A stretch of DNA of 64,000 nucleotides from Alphaproteobacteria bacterium (GTDB lineage Bacteria > Pseudomonadota > Alphaproteobacteria > Rhizobiales > Hyphomicrobiaceae): assembly GCA_022600345.1 (NCBI GenBank), contig JAHZKP010000052.1:42093-106092 (forward strand). Direction: 5' to 3'. Made by a program: the position numbers and the translations under genes. Below the pieces are notes generated by a model that did no database searches, was not told the DNA's origin, and saw nothing but the letters and a program-made list of their open reading frames with translations. Below, piece after piece: positions 9,622 to 18,086 of the stretch (positions within the stretch are counted from its first letter, which is position 1; every line of letters starts with the position of its first letter).

Positions 9622-10689
9622 TTGATAGATCATCCAGGTTTTTTTGATCGGGCCGGACCGTTCGGGTTGCTACAAGTCGCCCAAGCCACCGGGGCCCAGG
9701 TGGCTGAGCCCGATTCGGCATCGTCTGGTGAGGCGGGCGAAACCGGGTCTGATGGCGTGATGTTAAGAGACGTGCGGACGTTGGCCGATGCCGGTCGCGA
9801 TGATTTGGCCTTCCTGGATAACCGGAAATACCTGGATCAACTTGAGGCAACGCGTGCGGGGGCGTGTCTGGTTGCGCCAGCATTCGTTGAGAGGGTTCCA
9901 AAAGGCGTTGTGCCACTGGTGACGCGAAAGCCTTATCGGGGGTTCGCCAAGGCGCTGGCGCTGTTTTACCCCGATGCCATGACGCCGGCGGTCACCGATG
10001 CCGATGGACCGGCAGGGGTTCATGAAAGCGCGGTTCTTGAAGACGGCGTCAGGGTCGAGCCGGGAGCTATTGTTGGTCCGCAAGTGCAGATAGGCGCTGG
10101 CAGCAGAATTGCGGCGGGAGCAGTCATCGGCCGCAGGGTCTGTATCGGGCGGAACTGCACGATCGGTCCGCAAGTGACATTACAGCAGACGCTGGTGGGC
10201 GACCGGGTGATTATTCATGCCGGCGCCCGGCTTGGGCAAGACGGGTTTGGATTTGCGATGGATGCCGAAGGGCATCTCAAGGTCCCGCAGATCGGACGTG
10301 TCATCGTCCAAAACGACGTTGAAATAGGAGCCAATTCGACCATCGACCGGGGTGCCCTTAAGGATACCATCATCGGCGAGGGGACGAAAATTGATAATCT
10401 TGTTCAGATAGGGCACAACGTGGTAATCGGCCGACACTGTGTCATCGTTGCGCACACGGGTATTTCCGGATCTACGGAGCTGGGAGATTTCGTGGTCATG
10501 GGTGGGCAGTCGGGGACGGTTGGCCACATCAAGATCGGCTCGGGTGCGCAGATCGCGGGTGCATCTCATCCCAAGGACAATGTTCCGGCGGGTGCGCGCG
10601 TTGGTGGAACGCCAGCTCGGCCTATTCGCCAATGGGGCCGTGAACTTGCTGCCCTTGCGAAGCTGTCGAAGGGTAGTGGTGGACAGTGA
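9622..10689 (+). CDS. lpxD: UDP-3-O-(3-hydroxyacyl)glucosamine N-acyltransferase
   Basis: Third lipid A enzyme; transfers a 3-hydroxyacyl chain from ACP to the glucosamine amine. After an N-terminal domain ([25 protein letters not shown]) come left-handed beta-helix hexapeptide repeats ([21 protein letters not shown] and onward) with the catalytic-His region [14 protein letters not shown] choose a TTG start at 9622: it is preceded by AGCGGGGGGC, gives the conserved N-terminus [14 protein letters not shown] and a 355-residue protein of family length. Start codon choice is uncertain; identity is not. It opens the lpxD-fabZ-lpxA-lpxI-lpxB block. Confidence 0.94.
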   Translation: MIDHPGFFDRAGPFGLLQVAQATGAQVAEPDSASSGEAGETGSDGVMLRDVRTLADAGRDDLAFLDNRKYLDQLEATRAGACLVAPAFVERVPKGVVPLVTRKPYRGFAKALALFYPDAMTPAVTDADGPAGVHESAVLEDGVRVEPGAIVGPQVQIGAGSRIAAGAVIGRRVCIGRNCTIGPQVTLQQTLVGDRVIIHAGARLGQDGFGFAMDAEGHLKVPQIGRVIVQNDVEIGANSTIDRGALKDTIIGEGTKIDNLVQIGHNVVIGRHCVIVAHTGISGSTELGDFVVMGGQSGTVGHIKIGSGAQIAGASHPKDNVPAGARVGGTPARPIRQWGRELAALAKLSKGSGGQ

Positions 10690-10867
10690 AGGTTTCTTTT
10701 CGTTGTCGATGGACTGTCGATGTCCTCCTTGTGTCGTGTCTGACCGGTTTCTGGCGCCGGGAAATTGCGGAGTTTTAGATCAGCCGATGCCCCGGTTGTC
10801 TGCGATAAGGTTTTAAAAAGGTGCGGATTTTGTGCCGCTACACGCCGAAGTTGGAGAGAAGCAAAAT

Positions 10868-11368
10868 ATGGACGATGTGAGTCCCAAAACCGAGCTTGAT
10901 ACGGCCGACGTCGTCAAAGTGATGAAATTGCTGCCGCATAGGTATCCGTTTCTACTTGTCGACGGCATCTACGACATGGATGGAGACACCAGTGCGGTCG
11001 GCCTGAAAAACGTGACCATCAATGAGCCGTTCTTTCAAGGTCACTTCCCTGAATTCCCAGTGATGCCTGGCGTGTTGATCATTGAGGGGCTGGCGCAGAC
11101 GGCGGGTGCGCTGTGCGTGCACAGCCTGGGCGAGGGCTATAAGGCTGAGCTTGTTTATTTCATGGGGATCGACAAGGCAAAATTCCGCCGTCCGGTGGTG
11201 CCGGGCGATACGATTCATTATCACGTGAAGAAGATCCGAAATCGCGGCCGCGTGTGGAAGTTCCTTGGCGAGGCCAAGGTCGACGGCAAGGTGGCCGCAG
11301 AAGCTGAAATCAGCGCTATGTTGGCGGATACGGCAGAAGCGCGGGCATTTGCGAGCGGTAATGGCTGA
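10868..11368 (+). CDS. fabZ: 3-hydroxyacyl-ACP dehydratase FabZ
   Basis: Hot-dog-fold dehydratase of type II fatty acid synthesis, acting on 3-hydroxyacyl-ACP and competing with LpxA/LpxD for the same pool. Key motifs are [14 protein letters not shown] with the catalytic His and [23 protein letters not shown] with the catalytic Glu. An upstream in-frame GTG at 10832 exists, but the ATG at 10868 has GGAGAGAAG at proper spacing, giving 166 residues. Its last 8 bases overlap the start of lpxA (ATGGCTGA), suggesting translational coupling. Confidence 0.96.
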   Translation: MDDVSPKTELDTADVVKVMKLLPHRYPFLLVDGIYDMDGDTSAVGLKNVTINEPFFQGHFPEFPVMPGVLIIEGLAQTAGALCVHSLGEGYKAELVYFMGIDKAKFRRPVVPGDTIHYHVKKIRNRGRVWKFLGEAKVDGKVAAEAEISAMLADTAEARAFASGNG

Positions 11369-12167
11369 TCAAAACATCCATGCCACGGCGGTCGTCGAGG
11401 ATGGTGCCAAATTGGGTGAAGGGGTCAAAATCGGCCCTTTCTGTCATGTCGGAAGCGACGTGGAGTTGGCAGAGGGCGTTGAGCTTTTGAGCCATGCCGT
11501 TGTTGCGGGCCTTACCAAGATCGGGCCGCGCACCAAGATTTATCCGTTCGCTTCGCTGGGCCATCAGCCGCAGGACCTGAAATACGAGGGCGAGGCGTCG
11601 ACTCTGGAAATCGGTGCGGATTGTCAGATCCGCGAGGGCGTGACAATGAACCCTGGCACGAAGGGTGGCGTCATGACCACGACGGTTGGGGATGGGTGCG
11701 CTTTTCTCGCCAATTCGCACGTCGGGCATGACTGCAAGGTCGGCAATCACGTCATCTTCTCCAACAACGTTATGCTGGCTGGTCATTGCGACATTGGCGA
11801 CTATGTCATCGTTGGCGGCGGTGCGGCAGTGATTCAATACGCCCGCGTGGGCCCGCATGCTTTCGTGGGTGGAATGTCAGGCCTTGAGAACGATCTCATT
11901 CCATACGGGATGGCGCTTGGGAACAGGGCCTATCTTTCGGGCCTGAACATCATCGGGCTGCAAAGACGCGGTTTTTCGCGCCAGAAGATTCACGATCTGC
12001 GCCGGGCGTACAGGCTGCTGTTTGCCGAAGAAGGCACGTTGGCTGAACGCATGGACGACGTCGCAAGCGAATTTAAGGATCACGAAACGGTGCAGGAGAT
12101 CGTCGGTTTCATCCGGACGGGTGGCAAGCGGTCTCTGTGTACCCCGCGCGGCGGTTCTGGGGCATAA
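11361..12167 (+). CDS. lpxA: Acyl-ACP--UDP-N-acetylglucosamine O-acyltransferase
   Basis: First committed lipid A enzyme; moves a 3-hydroxyacyl group from ACP to UDP-GlcNAc. The 268-residue protein is a left-handed beta-helix trimer subunit with many hexapeptide repeats ([20 protein letters not shown] and following), the catalytic-His segment [30 protein letters not shown] and [13 protein letters not shown], and a helical C-terminus (LRRAYRLLF). The ATG lies inside the end of fabZ (8-base overlap), so the longer frame from 11265 is not used. Confidence 0.97.
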   Translation: MADQNIHATAVVEDGAKLGEGVKIGPFCHVGSDVELAEGVELLSHAVVAGLTKIGPRTKIYPFASLGHQPQDLKYEGEASTLEIGADCQIREGVTMNPGTKGGVMTTTVGDGCAFLANSHVGHDCKVGNHVIFSNNVMLAGHCDIGDYVIVGGGAAVIQYARVGPHAFVGGMSGLENDLIPYGMALGNRAYLSGLNIIGLQRRGFSRQKIHDLRRAYRLLFAEEGTLAERMDDVASEFKDHETVQEIVGFIRTGGKRSLCTPRGGSGA

Positions 12168-12178
12168 GGAATTCAATA

Positions 12179-13495
12179 ATGGCCAAGCCGTCGTCCAGGC
12201 AGATTGGAATTCTGGCGGGCGGAGGCAGCCTGCCGCGTGAAATCGCCGAAGGGTTGGCGGTTCGCGGGGTTGGCGTTCATATTGTCGCAATCGACGGCGA
12301 AGCCGACCGACAGCTCGATAAATTTAATCCCACGAACGTGAATTGGGGCCAAATCGGGCTCATTTTGTCGTCGTTCAAGTCGGCGGGTTGCCGGCAGATC
12401 GTTTTTGCCGGCAGCGTCAGGCGACCCGACCTATCCAAAATCAAACCCGATCTGGGATTTTTTCGCGCCTTGTTCACGGTTCTGCGGTTGATCCGCGTGG
12501 GCGGTGACGATGCGATTTTGCGCGCGGTGATTGGATTTTTCGAACGGCATGGGATCGAGATTGTCGGTGTCGATCAGGTGGCTCCTGAACTGGTTGTGGG
12601 GGAGGGGCTATTTGCCGGACCCGGACAGATCCGGGAAGATGCATCAGATATTGGTCTTGGGTTCGATGTGTTGCGTGCATTGGCGCCGTTTGATGTCGGG
12701 CAGGCCGTCGTTGTTTCGGATGGGAGAGTGGAAGCGATCGAGGGGGCGGAAGGGACCGACCGGATGCTCGATAGGCTGATGGCTGCCAGGCAGCGGAGAA
12801 TGCGCGAACGGTTGGCGCTGGGGCGGGGGATTTTGCTCAAGGCGCCCAAGCCCGGCCAAGACTTGCGGGTAGATATGCCGGCAATCGGACCGGAGACGGT
12901 GCGCAAGGTTGCCGGAGCGGATTTAAAGGGCGTCGCGGTTGAAGCAGGAAGCGTGCTGGCGCTGCAGCGCGGCGGGCTGATTGAAATGGCGAAGACACAC
13001 CGGGTGTTCGTTGCCGGGATTGCCGCGGTCACTCCGGATGCCGGTGGGGTTGAGCAGGAGCCCTTCAGGTCGACAGCTGACGGCATCACTTTGCGCAAAT
13101 TGGGCCGGAGGGCGTTTTCCAAGAGTGACGCGGTAGATGCTATCAAGGGGGGGCGTCTTTTGTCGGCGCTTGGTCGTTTCGATACCGGCCGCGGCGTCGT
13201 GGTGGTACGCCGGCACGTTCTGGCGGTCGAAGCGGGAGAGGGCATTGGAGATTTGATCGAGCGGGCGGCGGGATTGCGCCAATGGGGAGGTGGCTTGTTT
13301 GCAAGGCGCAAGGGCGTGTTGGTACTAGCGGCCGGGCGCGATCTGGAACAGGATATGATTGCCAAGGCCGCTGAGGCGGGCTTTGCGGGAATTGTAGTGG
13401 TCTTACAAAAATTTGCCGCCAGCGTCGCCGATTCGGCGATATCAGAGGCTGACCGGCGAAAGGTCTTTATAGCGGCCTTGGTTGGCGAAGGGTGA
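12179..13495 (+). CDS. lpxI: UDP-2,3-diacylglucosamine diphosphatase LpxI with extra C-terminal domain
   Basis: Hydrolyses UDP-2,3-diacylglucosamine to lipid X in the alphaproteobacterial lipid A pathway (in place of LpxH). Residues 8-150 form the LpxI N-terminal domain (IGILAGGGSLPREIAE, FAGSVRRPDL). Residues 153-283 form the C-terminal domain, with RVDMPAIGP (Asp232, corresponding to the region of the catalytic Asp known in Caulobacter LpxI). The protein is 438 residues, whereas the family is usually about 270-290. The extra residues 316-433 resemble a second, degenerate copy of the C-terminal domain without RVDMPAIGP. The start ATG has AAGGA eight bases upstream. It lies 11 bases after lpxA and 7 before lpxB. 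Confidence 0.92.
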   Translation: MAKPSSRQIGILAGGGSLPREIAEGLAVRGVGVHIVAIDGEADRQLDKFNPTNVNWGQIGLILSSFKSAGCRQIVFAGSVRRPDLSKIKPDLGFFRALFTVLRLIRVGGDDAILRAVIGFFERHGIEIVGVDQVAPELVVGEGLFAGPGQIREDASDIGLGFDVLRALAPFDVGQAVVVSDGRVEAIEGAEGTDRMLDRLMAARQRRMRERLALGRGILLKAPKPGQDLRVDMPAIGPETVRKVAGADLKGVAVEAGSVLALQRGGLIEMAKTHRVFVAGIAAVTPDAGGVEQEPFRSTADGITLRKLGRRAFSKSDAVDAIKGGRLLSALGRFDTGRGVVVVRRHVLAVEAGEGIGDLIERAAGLRQWGGGLFARRKGVLVLAAGRDLEQDMIAKAAEAGFAGIVVVLQKFAASVADSAISEADRRKVFIAALVGEG

Positions 13496-13502
13496 GTGGG
13501 CA

Positions 13503-14768
13503 ATGGCTGGCAAGTCGGGTTCTGGCGGTGGACTGATCGAGCGACTTGCTGGTGAAACGCCAGAGGACAGCGGGGAGCGCCGCTCGGTGGTGGTTAAGGG
13601 CGATGGGCGTGGCTACCGGGTTTTCATCGTTGCAGGCGAGCACTCGGGCGATGCGCTGGGCGGGCGGTTGATGGAGGCGCTGAATAAGCGACTGGCAGGC
13701 CGCATTCGCTATCTGGGGGTGGGCGGGGAAAATATGGAGCGGCATGGGCTGGTTTCGCAATTCCCGCTGGAAGACGTGGCCGTGATGGGGCCGATGTCGA
13801 TTTTGCCCAGGCTTCCGAAGATCGTACGGCGGGTTTATCAAACGGTTGCGGCTGCGTTGAGTGCGGATCCCGATATCGTCATCATCATCGACAGCCCCGA
13901 ATTCACTCATCCGATTGCCAAGCGGATCAAGCGGCAGCGGCCCGATATTCCGATTATCGATTATGTCTCTCCAACGGTTTGGGCCTGGCGGCCGGGGCGG
14001 GCAAAGAAAATGCGACGCTATGTCGACCATCTTCTTGCGTTGTTGCCGTTCGAGCCGGCTGCGCATGCGCGGTTGGGCGGACCGCCGACGACGTATGTCG
14101 GGCATCCATTGATCGAGCGATTTGACTGGTTGCAGGACCTTGACGGGGCCGAGCTGGCAGGGCGCCTGGGGCTCGATCCGTCGCGTCAGGTTCTGGTTAT
14201 TCTGCCGGGTAGCCGTAACTCTGAAGTCGGGCGTTTGATGGGGCCGTTTGGCGAAGCGCTGAGAGGTTTGATTAACCGCGGCCACGAGTTGGAAGTGATC
14301 GTTCCTGTGGTCGACAGTGTGCGGGCGAACGTCGAGGCGGAGCTTGCAGGCTGGCCGGTGAAACCGCACTTGGTGAGTGGTGAAGAGGATAAATTCAAGG
14401 CGTTTAGAATCGCGCGGGCGGCGCTGGCAGCATCTGGGACGGTGACGTTGGAACTCGCGCTTGCCGGGACGCCGATGGTGGTCGCCTACCGGGTCGATGG
14501 AGTCGCAGCACGGCTGCGGTTCCTGGTGAAGGTCCAGTCCGTCGTGCTGGCTAATCTGGTACTTGATGAAAACGCGTTTCCCGAGTTGTTGCAGGAAGAC
14601 TGCGAACCGGTTCGATTGGCCGATGCAGTCGAGTTGCTGCTGAAGGATACGGACGACCGGAAAAGGCAGTTGGAAGCACTGGCGCGGATTCCCGGCAAGC
14701 TGACGATTGACGGGCCAAGTCCCAGTGAGGCGGCGGCGAAACAGGTGGTGGCGATGTTGGAGCATTGA
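13503..14768 (+). CDS. lpxB: Lipid-A-disaccharide synthase
   Basis: GT19 glycosyltransferase that condenses UDP-diacylglucosamine with lipid X to the lipid A disaccharide, at the cytoplasmic face of the inner membrane. Motifs include VFIVAGEHSGDALGGRLMEAL, YVSPTVWAWRPGRAKKM, YVGHPLIERF, LPGSRNSEVGRL and AASGTVTLELALAGTPMVVAYR. The frame extends to a TTG at 13482, but the ATG at 13503, just after the lpxI stop and behind GAAGGGTGAG, gives 421 residues; the first 40 are extra relative to many homologues. It is the last gene of the lipid A block. Confidence 0.96.
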   Translation: MAGKSGSGGGLIERLAGETPEDSGERRSVVVKGDGRGYRVFIVAGEHSGDALGGRLMEALNKRLAGRIRYLGVGGENMERHGLVSQFPLEDVAVMGPMSILPRLPKIVRRVYQTVAAALSADPDIVIIIDSPEFTHPIAKRIKRQRPDIPIIDYVSPTVWAWRPGRAKKMRRYVDHLLALLPFEPAAHARLGGPPTTYVGHPLIERFDWLQDLDGAELAGRLGLDPSRQVLVILPGSRNSEVGRLMGPFGEALRGLINRGHELEVIVPVVDSVRANVEAELAGWPVKPHLVSGEEDKFKAFRIARAALAASGTVTLELALAGTPMVVAYRVDGVAARLRFLVKVQSVVLANLVLDENAFPELLQEDCEPVRLADAVELLLKDTDDRKRQLEALARIPGKLTIDGPSPSEAAAKQVVAMLEH

Positions 14769-14869
14769 TGGCTACGGCGATCGCGGTGTGGCGGCAGGTC
14801 GGGTTCCAATGAGGAGGGTGCGATCGCACGGCGGGCAGTTGGGTCCATGGTCGATATTCGGCGAAAAAG

Positions 14870-14902
14870 AAGCGCCGCTGGATTTCTCCAGCGGCGCTTT
14901 CC
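14870..14902. terminator. Bidirectional terminator between lpxB and gltA
   Basis: A perfect 13-bp stem (AAGCGCCGCTGGA / TCCAGCGGCGCTT) with a TTTC loop. It is flanked by AAAAAG on the left and TTT on the right, so each strand reads a stem followed by U residues. It sits exactly between the convergent lpxB and gltA genes. Confidence 0.88.
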
Positions 14903-14931
14903 GTTCGGGCGAATTGTATCGTGCTTGTGGA

Positions 14932-16248
14932 TCAGCCGCGCTTTTCGCGAGCGACGAGCTCGCGGGGTTCGTTGCCGATATAGAGCTGGCGGGGACGCCC
15001 AATGCGCTGTTCGGGATCTTCGATCATTTCCTTCCACTGTGCGACCCAGCCGACGGTGCGGGCGACAGCGAACAGCACGGTGAACATCTCGACGGGGAAT
15101 CCTATGGCGCGCAGCGTGATGCCGGAATAGAAGTCGATGTTGGGGTAGAGCTTCTTTTCGACGAAATATTCGTCTTCCAAGGCGATCCGTTCCAGTTCCA
15201 TGGCGACAGCGAGCAGTGGCTCGTCGCGAATGCCGAGCGAATCGAGCACCTCGTGGCAGGTCTTCTGCATGACCGTGGCGCGCGGATCGTAGTTCTTGTA
15301 GACGCGGTGACCAAAGCCCATCAGGCGGAAGCCGGAGGTCTTGTCCTTGGCCTTCTTGACGTACTCGGGGATGCGTTCGACGGAGCCGATTTCAGTCAAC
15401 ATGTTGAGTGCGGCTTCGTTGGCGCCACCGTGGGCGGGCCCCCACAGGCATGCGATGCCGGCGGCGATGCAGGCGAACGGATTGGCACCTGAGGAGCCAG
15501 CGAGGCGGACAGTGGATGTCGACGCGTTCTGCTCGTGATCGGCGTGGAGGATGAAGATGCGGTCCAGGGCGCGGGCGATGACCGGATCGACGGTGTAGGG
15601 TTCGCAAGGAACAGCAAAGCACATCTGCAGGAAGTTCGAGGTGTAGTCGAGATCGTTCCTGGGGTAGATGAACGGCTGGCCGGCCGAATACTTGTAGGCC
15701 ATCGCGGCGATGGTCGGCATCTTTGCGATCAGGCGGCGGGCTGCGATGGTGCGCTGCTCGGGATCGTTGATGTCGGTTGAGTCGTGATAGAATGCCGACA
15801 GCGCTCCGACCACTCCGCACATGATGGCCATCGGGTGGGCATCGCGGCGGAAGCCGGTGAAGAAGCGCGACATCTGCTCATGCACCATCGTGTGGCGCGT
15901 GATGGCTTCTTCGAACTCGGTGTATTGCGTCTGGGTTGGCAATTCACCGTTCAAAAGCAGATAGCAGACTTCAATGAAATTCGATTGTTCGGCCAATTGG
16001 CCGATCGGGTAGCCGCCGTGCAACAGGATGCCCTTGTCGCCGTCGATGTAGGTGATTTTGGAGCTGCAGTTGGCGGTCGATGTGAACCCTGGATCGTAGT
16101 TGAAACAACCTGATTCTTTATAAAGTTTGCCAACGTCGATGACATCGGGGCCAATCGTGCCCGAGCGCACAGGCATATCGATCGACGTATCCTTGACCTT
16201 CATCGTGGCGATGGGGGAGGTCCCGGAGCCGGTGGTATCTGAGTTCAT
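14932..16248 (-). CDS. gltA: Citrate synthase (hexameric type II)
   Basis: Condenses acetyl-CoA and oxaloacetate to citrate, entry to the TCA cycle. The 438-residue protein carries the N-terminal domain of the NADH-sensitive Gram-negative type ([27 protein letters not shown]) and the active-site segments [46 protein letters not shown] and the C-terminal [19 protein letters not shown] lies upstream of the start. It converges with lpxB and lies downstream of gltX on the same strand, separated by 288 bases. Confidence 0.97.
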   Translation of the reverse strand: MNSDTTGSGTSPIATMKVKDTSIDMPVRSGTIGPDVIDVGKLYKESGCFNYDPGFTSTANCSSKITYIDGDKGILLHGGYPIGQLAEQSNFIEVCYLLLNGELPTQTQYTEFEEAITRHTMVHEQMSRFFTGFRRDAHPMAIMCGVVGALSAFYHDSTDINDPEQRTIAARRLIAKMPTIAAMAYKYSAGQPFIYPRNDLDYTSNFLQMCFAVPCEPYTVDPVIARALDRIFILHADHEQNASTSTVRLAGSSGANPFACIAAGIACLWGPAHGGANEAALNMLTEIGSVERIPEYVKKAKDKTSGFRLMGFGHRVYKNYDPRATVMQKTCHEVLDSLGIRDEPLLAVAMELERIALEDEYFVEKKLYPNIDFYSGITLRAIGFPVEMFTVLFAVARTVGWVAQWKEMIEDPEQRIGRPRQLYIGNEPRELVAREKRG

Positions 16249-16293
16249 CGGGCGGTTCCCTTTTTTGCTTGAGTGGGTAGCGGCGCAATGCGG

Positions 16294-16322
16294 GCGTTCT
16301 CATGCGAAAAACACGAGAATGC
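16294..16322 (-). other. Candidate hairpin in the gltA upstream region
   Basis: An imperfect inverted repeat about 46 bases upstream of the gltA start (16294-16304 with 16312-16322, 7-base loop). On the minus strand it forms ten of eleven pairs, including one G-U. It could be a 5' UTR structure or an operator. The remaining part of the 16249-16536 gap shows no gene. Confidence 0.3.
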
Positions 16323-16536
16323 TGTGTGTTGATTGCTAGATGTTGCAAGGTTGGTAACCGACATTCGCACGTGCGGCAAGATAACCCTTTGCAGGGGTCA
16401 AGTGCGTGCCCGTCGCAAGGCGTTGGCGTTGATTGACGATCTTTTGTGCGCCGCACTAGCAATCGACTGGAATGTCGCGGAAAGCCGGGGTGCCCGCATT
16501 TTCAGGGATCGAGCAATTTGGTTAATGGGGCTGAGT

Positions 16537-17976
16537 TCATGCAGAGGCGTCACGCAAACGTGCGATGGTTTCTTCCTCGCCCATCACCGCCATCACATCG
16601 AATATCGGGGGCGAGACCGTGGTTCCCGTCAGGGCGGCGCGAATTGGCTGGGCGACCTTGCCGAGCTTGAGGCTCTCGGTTTCGGCGAACTCGCGGACCG
16701 TTGCTTCAAGTTGATCGGCGGACCAGTCGGGCAGGTGCTGCAGGTGGGGCAATAAGCGCGACAGCATCTGGCGGGTTGGCGGGGCGAGCAGCTTGGCTGC
16801 CTTGTCATCGTATTCGAGCGGCCGGTCGGCCCACAGGAAGGCGGCGCCAGAGAGAAAATCAAGAAGTGTCTTGGAGCGTTCCTTCATGGCTGGAACGAGA
16901 GCGCGCAATTCAGGCCCGTGACCAGCCGACAGGGCCTTGCCGACCTGATCGCCGTGCGGCAGGTGGGGAAGCAGATGGACGAGCGCATCATAGAGGTCGT
17001 CATCTGGAGTGGCGCGAATCCAATGACCATTGATGGCATCGAGTTTTTGCATGTCAAAACGTGCCGGAGATTTGTTGATGGCGTCGATATCGAACCACTT
17101 GATCAGGTCGTCGGTTGAAAAGATTTCGTCGTCGCCGTGGCTCCAACCCAGCCGCACGAGGTAGTTGCGCATGGCGACCGGCAGATAGCCCATGTCGCGA
17201 TAGGTTTCCGCGCCCAATGCGCCGTGACGCTTCGACAGCTTGGCACCGTCGGGTCCATGTATCAGCGGTACGTGGGCCCACTGAGGTGTCTGCCACTTCA
17301 GGAGTTGGTAGATCTGTGCCTGTCGGGCGGCATTGGTGAGGTGATCGACGCCGCGGATGACGTGGGTAATGCCCATGTCGTGATCATCGACAACGACTGC
17401 GAGGTTATACGTCGGCGAACCGTCCGAGCGCAGGATGATGAGGTCGTCGAGGTCCTTGTTGGCGAAGGTAACTTCGCCCTGGACGTGGTCGTTGATGACG
17501 GTCTCGCCTTCCTTTGGGGCGCGCAGGCGAATGGTGTGCGGGGCGTCTGCAGGGGCGTCACCGGGGTCGCGGTCGCGCCAGGGCGAGCGAAGCTTGAAGG
17601 GACGCTTTTCGTCTTCGGCGGCCTGTCGCATTGCAGCGAGTTCGTCACTGGTCAGGTAGCAGCGGTAAGCCTTGTTCTGGCTCAGGAGTTCATGGGCAAT
17701 TTCGCGGTGGCGGTCGGCGCGCTGATACTGGGATACGGGTTCGCCATCCCAGTCAAGGCCAAGCCAGCGCAAGCCTTCCAGAATGGCTTCGACGGCCTGG
17801 GGTGAGTTGCGCTCGCGATCGGTATCTTCAATGCGCAGGAGAAACCTGCCGCCATTGGCTTTCGCATAAAGCCAGTTGAACAGGGCGGTGCGGGCGCCGC
17901 CGATATGGAGATAGCCGGTTGGCGAGGGGGCAAAGCGGACAACGACAGGTGAGTTTGTATTCGTAGTGGTAGCCAT
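16537..17976 (-). CDS. gltX: Glutamyl-tRNA synthetase
   Basis: Class I aminoacyl-tRNA synthetase that charges tRNA-Glu (and possibly tRNA-Gln, as many alphaproteobacteria use the amidotransferase route). The HIGH-type motif is [21 protein letters not shown] at the N-terminus, and the KMSKS-type motif is [23 protein letters not shown] and [10 protein letters not shown] are also typical. Two in-frame ATGs (17982 and 17976) precede the family N-terminus; GAGAA spacing favours 17976. It lies upstream of gltA and divergent from comEC. Confidence 0.95.
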   Translation of the reverse strand: MATTTNTNSPVVVRFAPSPTGYLHIGGARTALFNWLYAKANGGRFLLRIEDTDRERNSPQAVEAILEGLRWLGLDWDGEPVSQYQRADRHREIAHELLSQNKAYRCYLTSDELAAMRQAAEDEKRPFKLRSPWRDRDPGDAPADAPHTIRLRAPKEGETVINDHVQGEVTFANKDLDDLIILRSDGSPTYNLAVVVDDHDMGITHVIRGVDHLTNAARQAQIYQLLKWQTPQWAHVPLIHGPDGAKLSKRHGALGAETYRDMGYLPVAMRNYLVRLGWSHGDDEIFSTDDLIKWFDIDAINKSPARFDMQKLDAINGHWIRATPDDDLYDALVHLLPHLPHGDQVGKALSAGHGPELRALVPAMKERSKTLLDFLSGAAFLWADRPLEYDDKAAKLLAPPTRQMLSRLLPHLQHLPDWSADQLEATVREFAETESLKLGKVAQPIRAALTGTTVSPPIFDVMAVMGEEETIARLRDASA

Positions 17977-18086
17977 GATCATTTCTCGTTTTACTGCATT
18001 GTGCCGCGTGTTGTGGGCGGCTGCATTTCTGTTCGGCGCTGGTGTAGCATGGAGCGGGGGCTGGGGTTAAGGAGCTAGATCAAGTC

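Noticed and set aside
13467..14765. 432-codon open frame antisense to lpxB
   Set aside because: It mirrors lpxB almost end to end, has no family motifs, is rich in His/Arg/Gln/Pro as expected for the complement of a G/C-rich gene, and has no ribosome-binding site.
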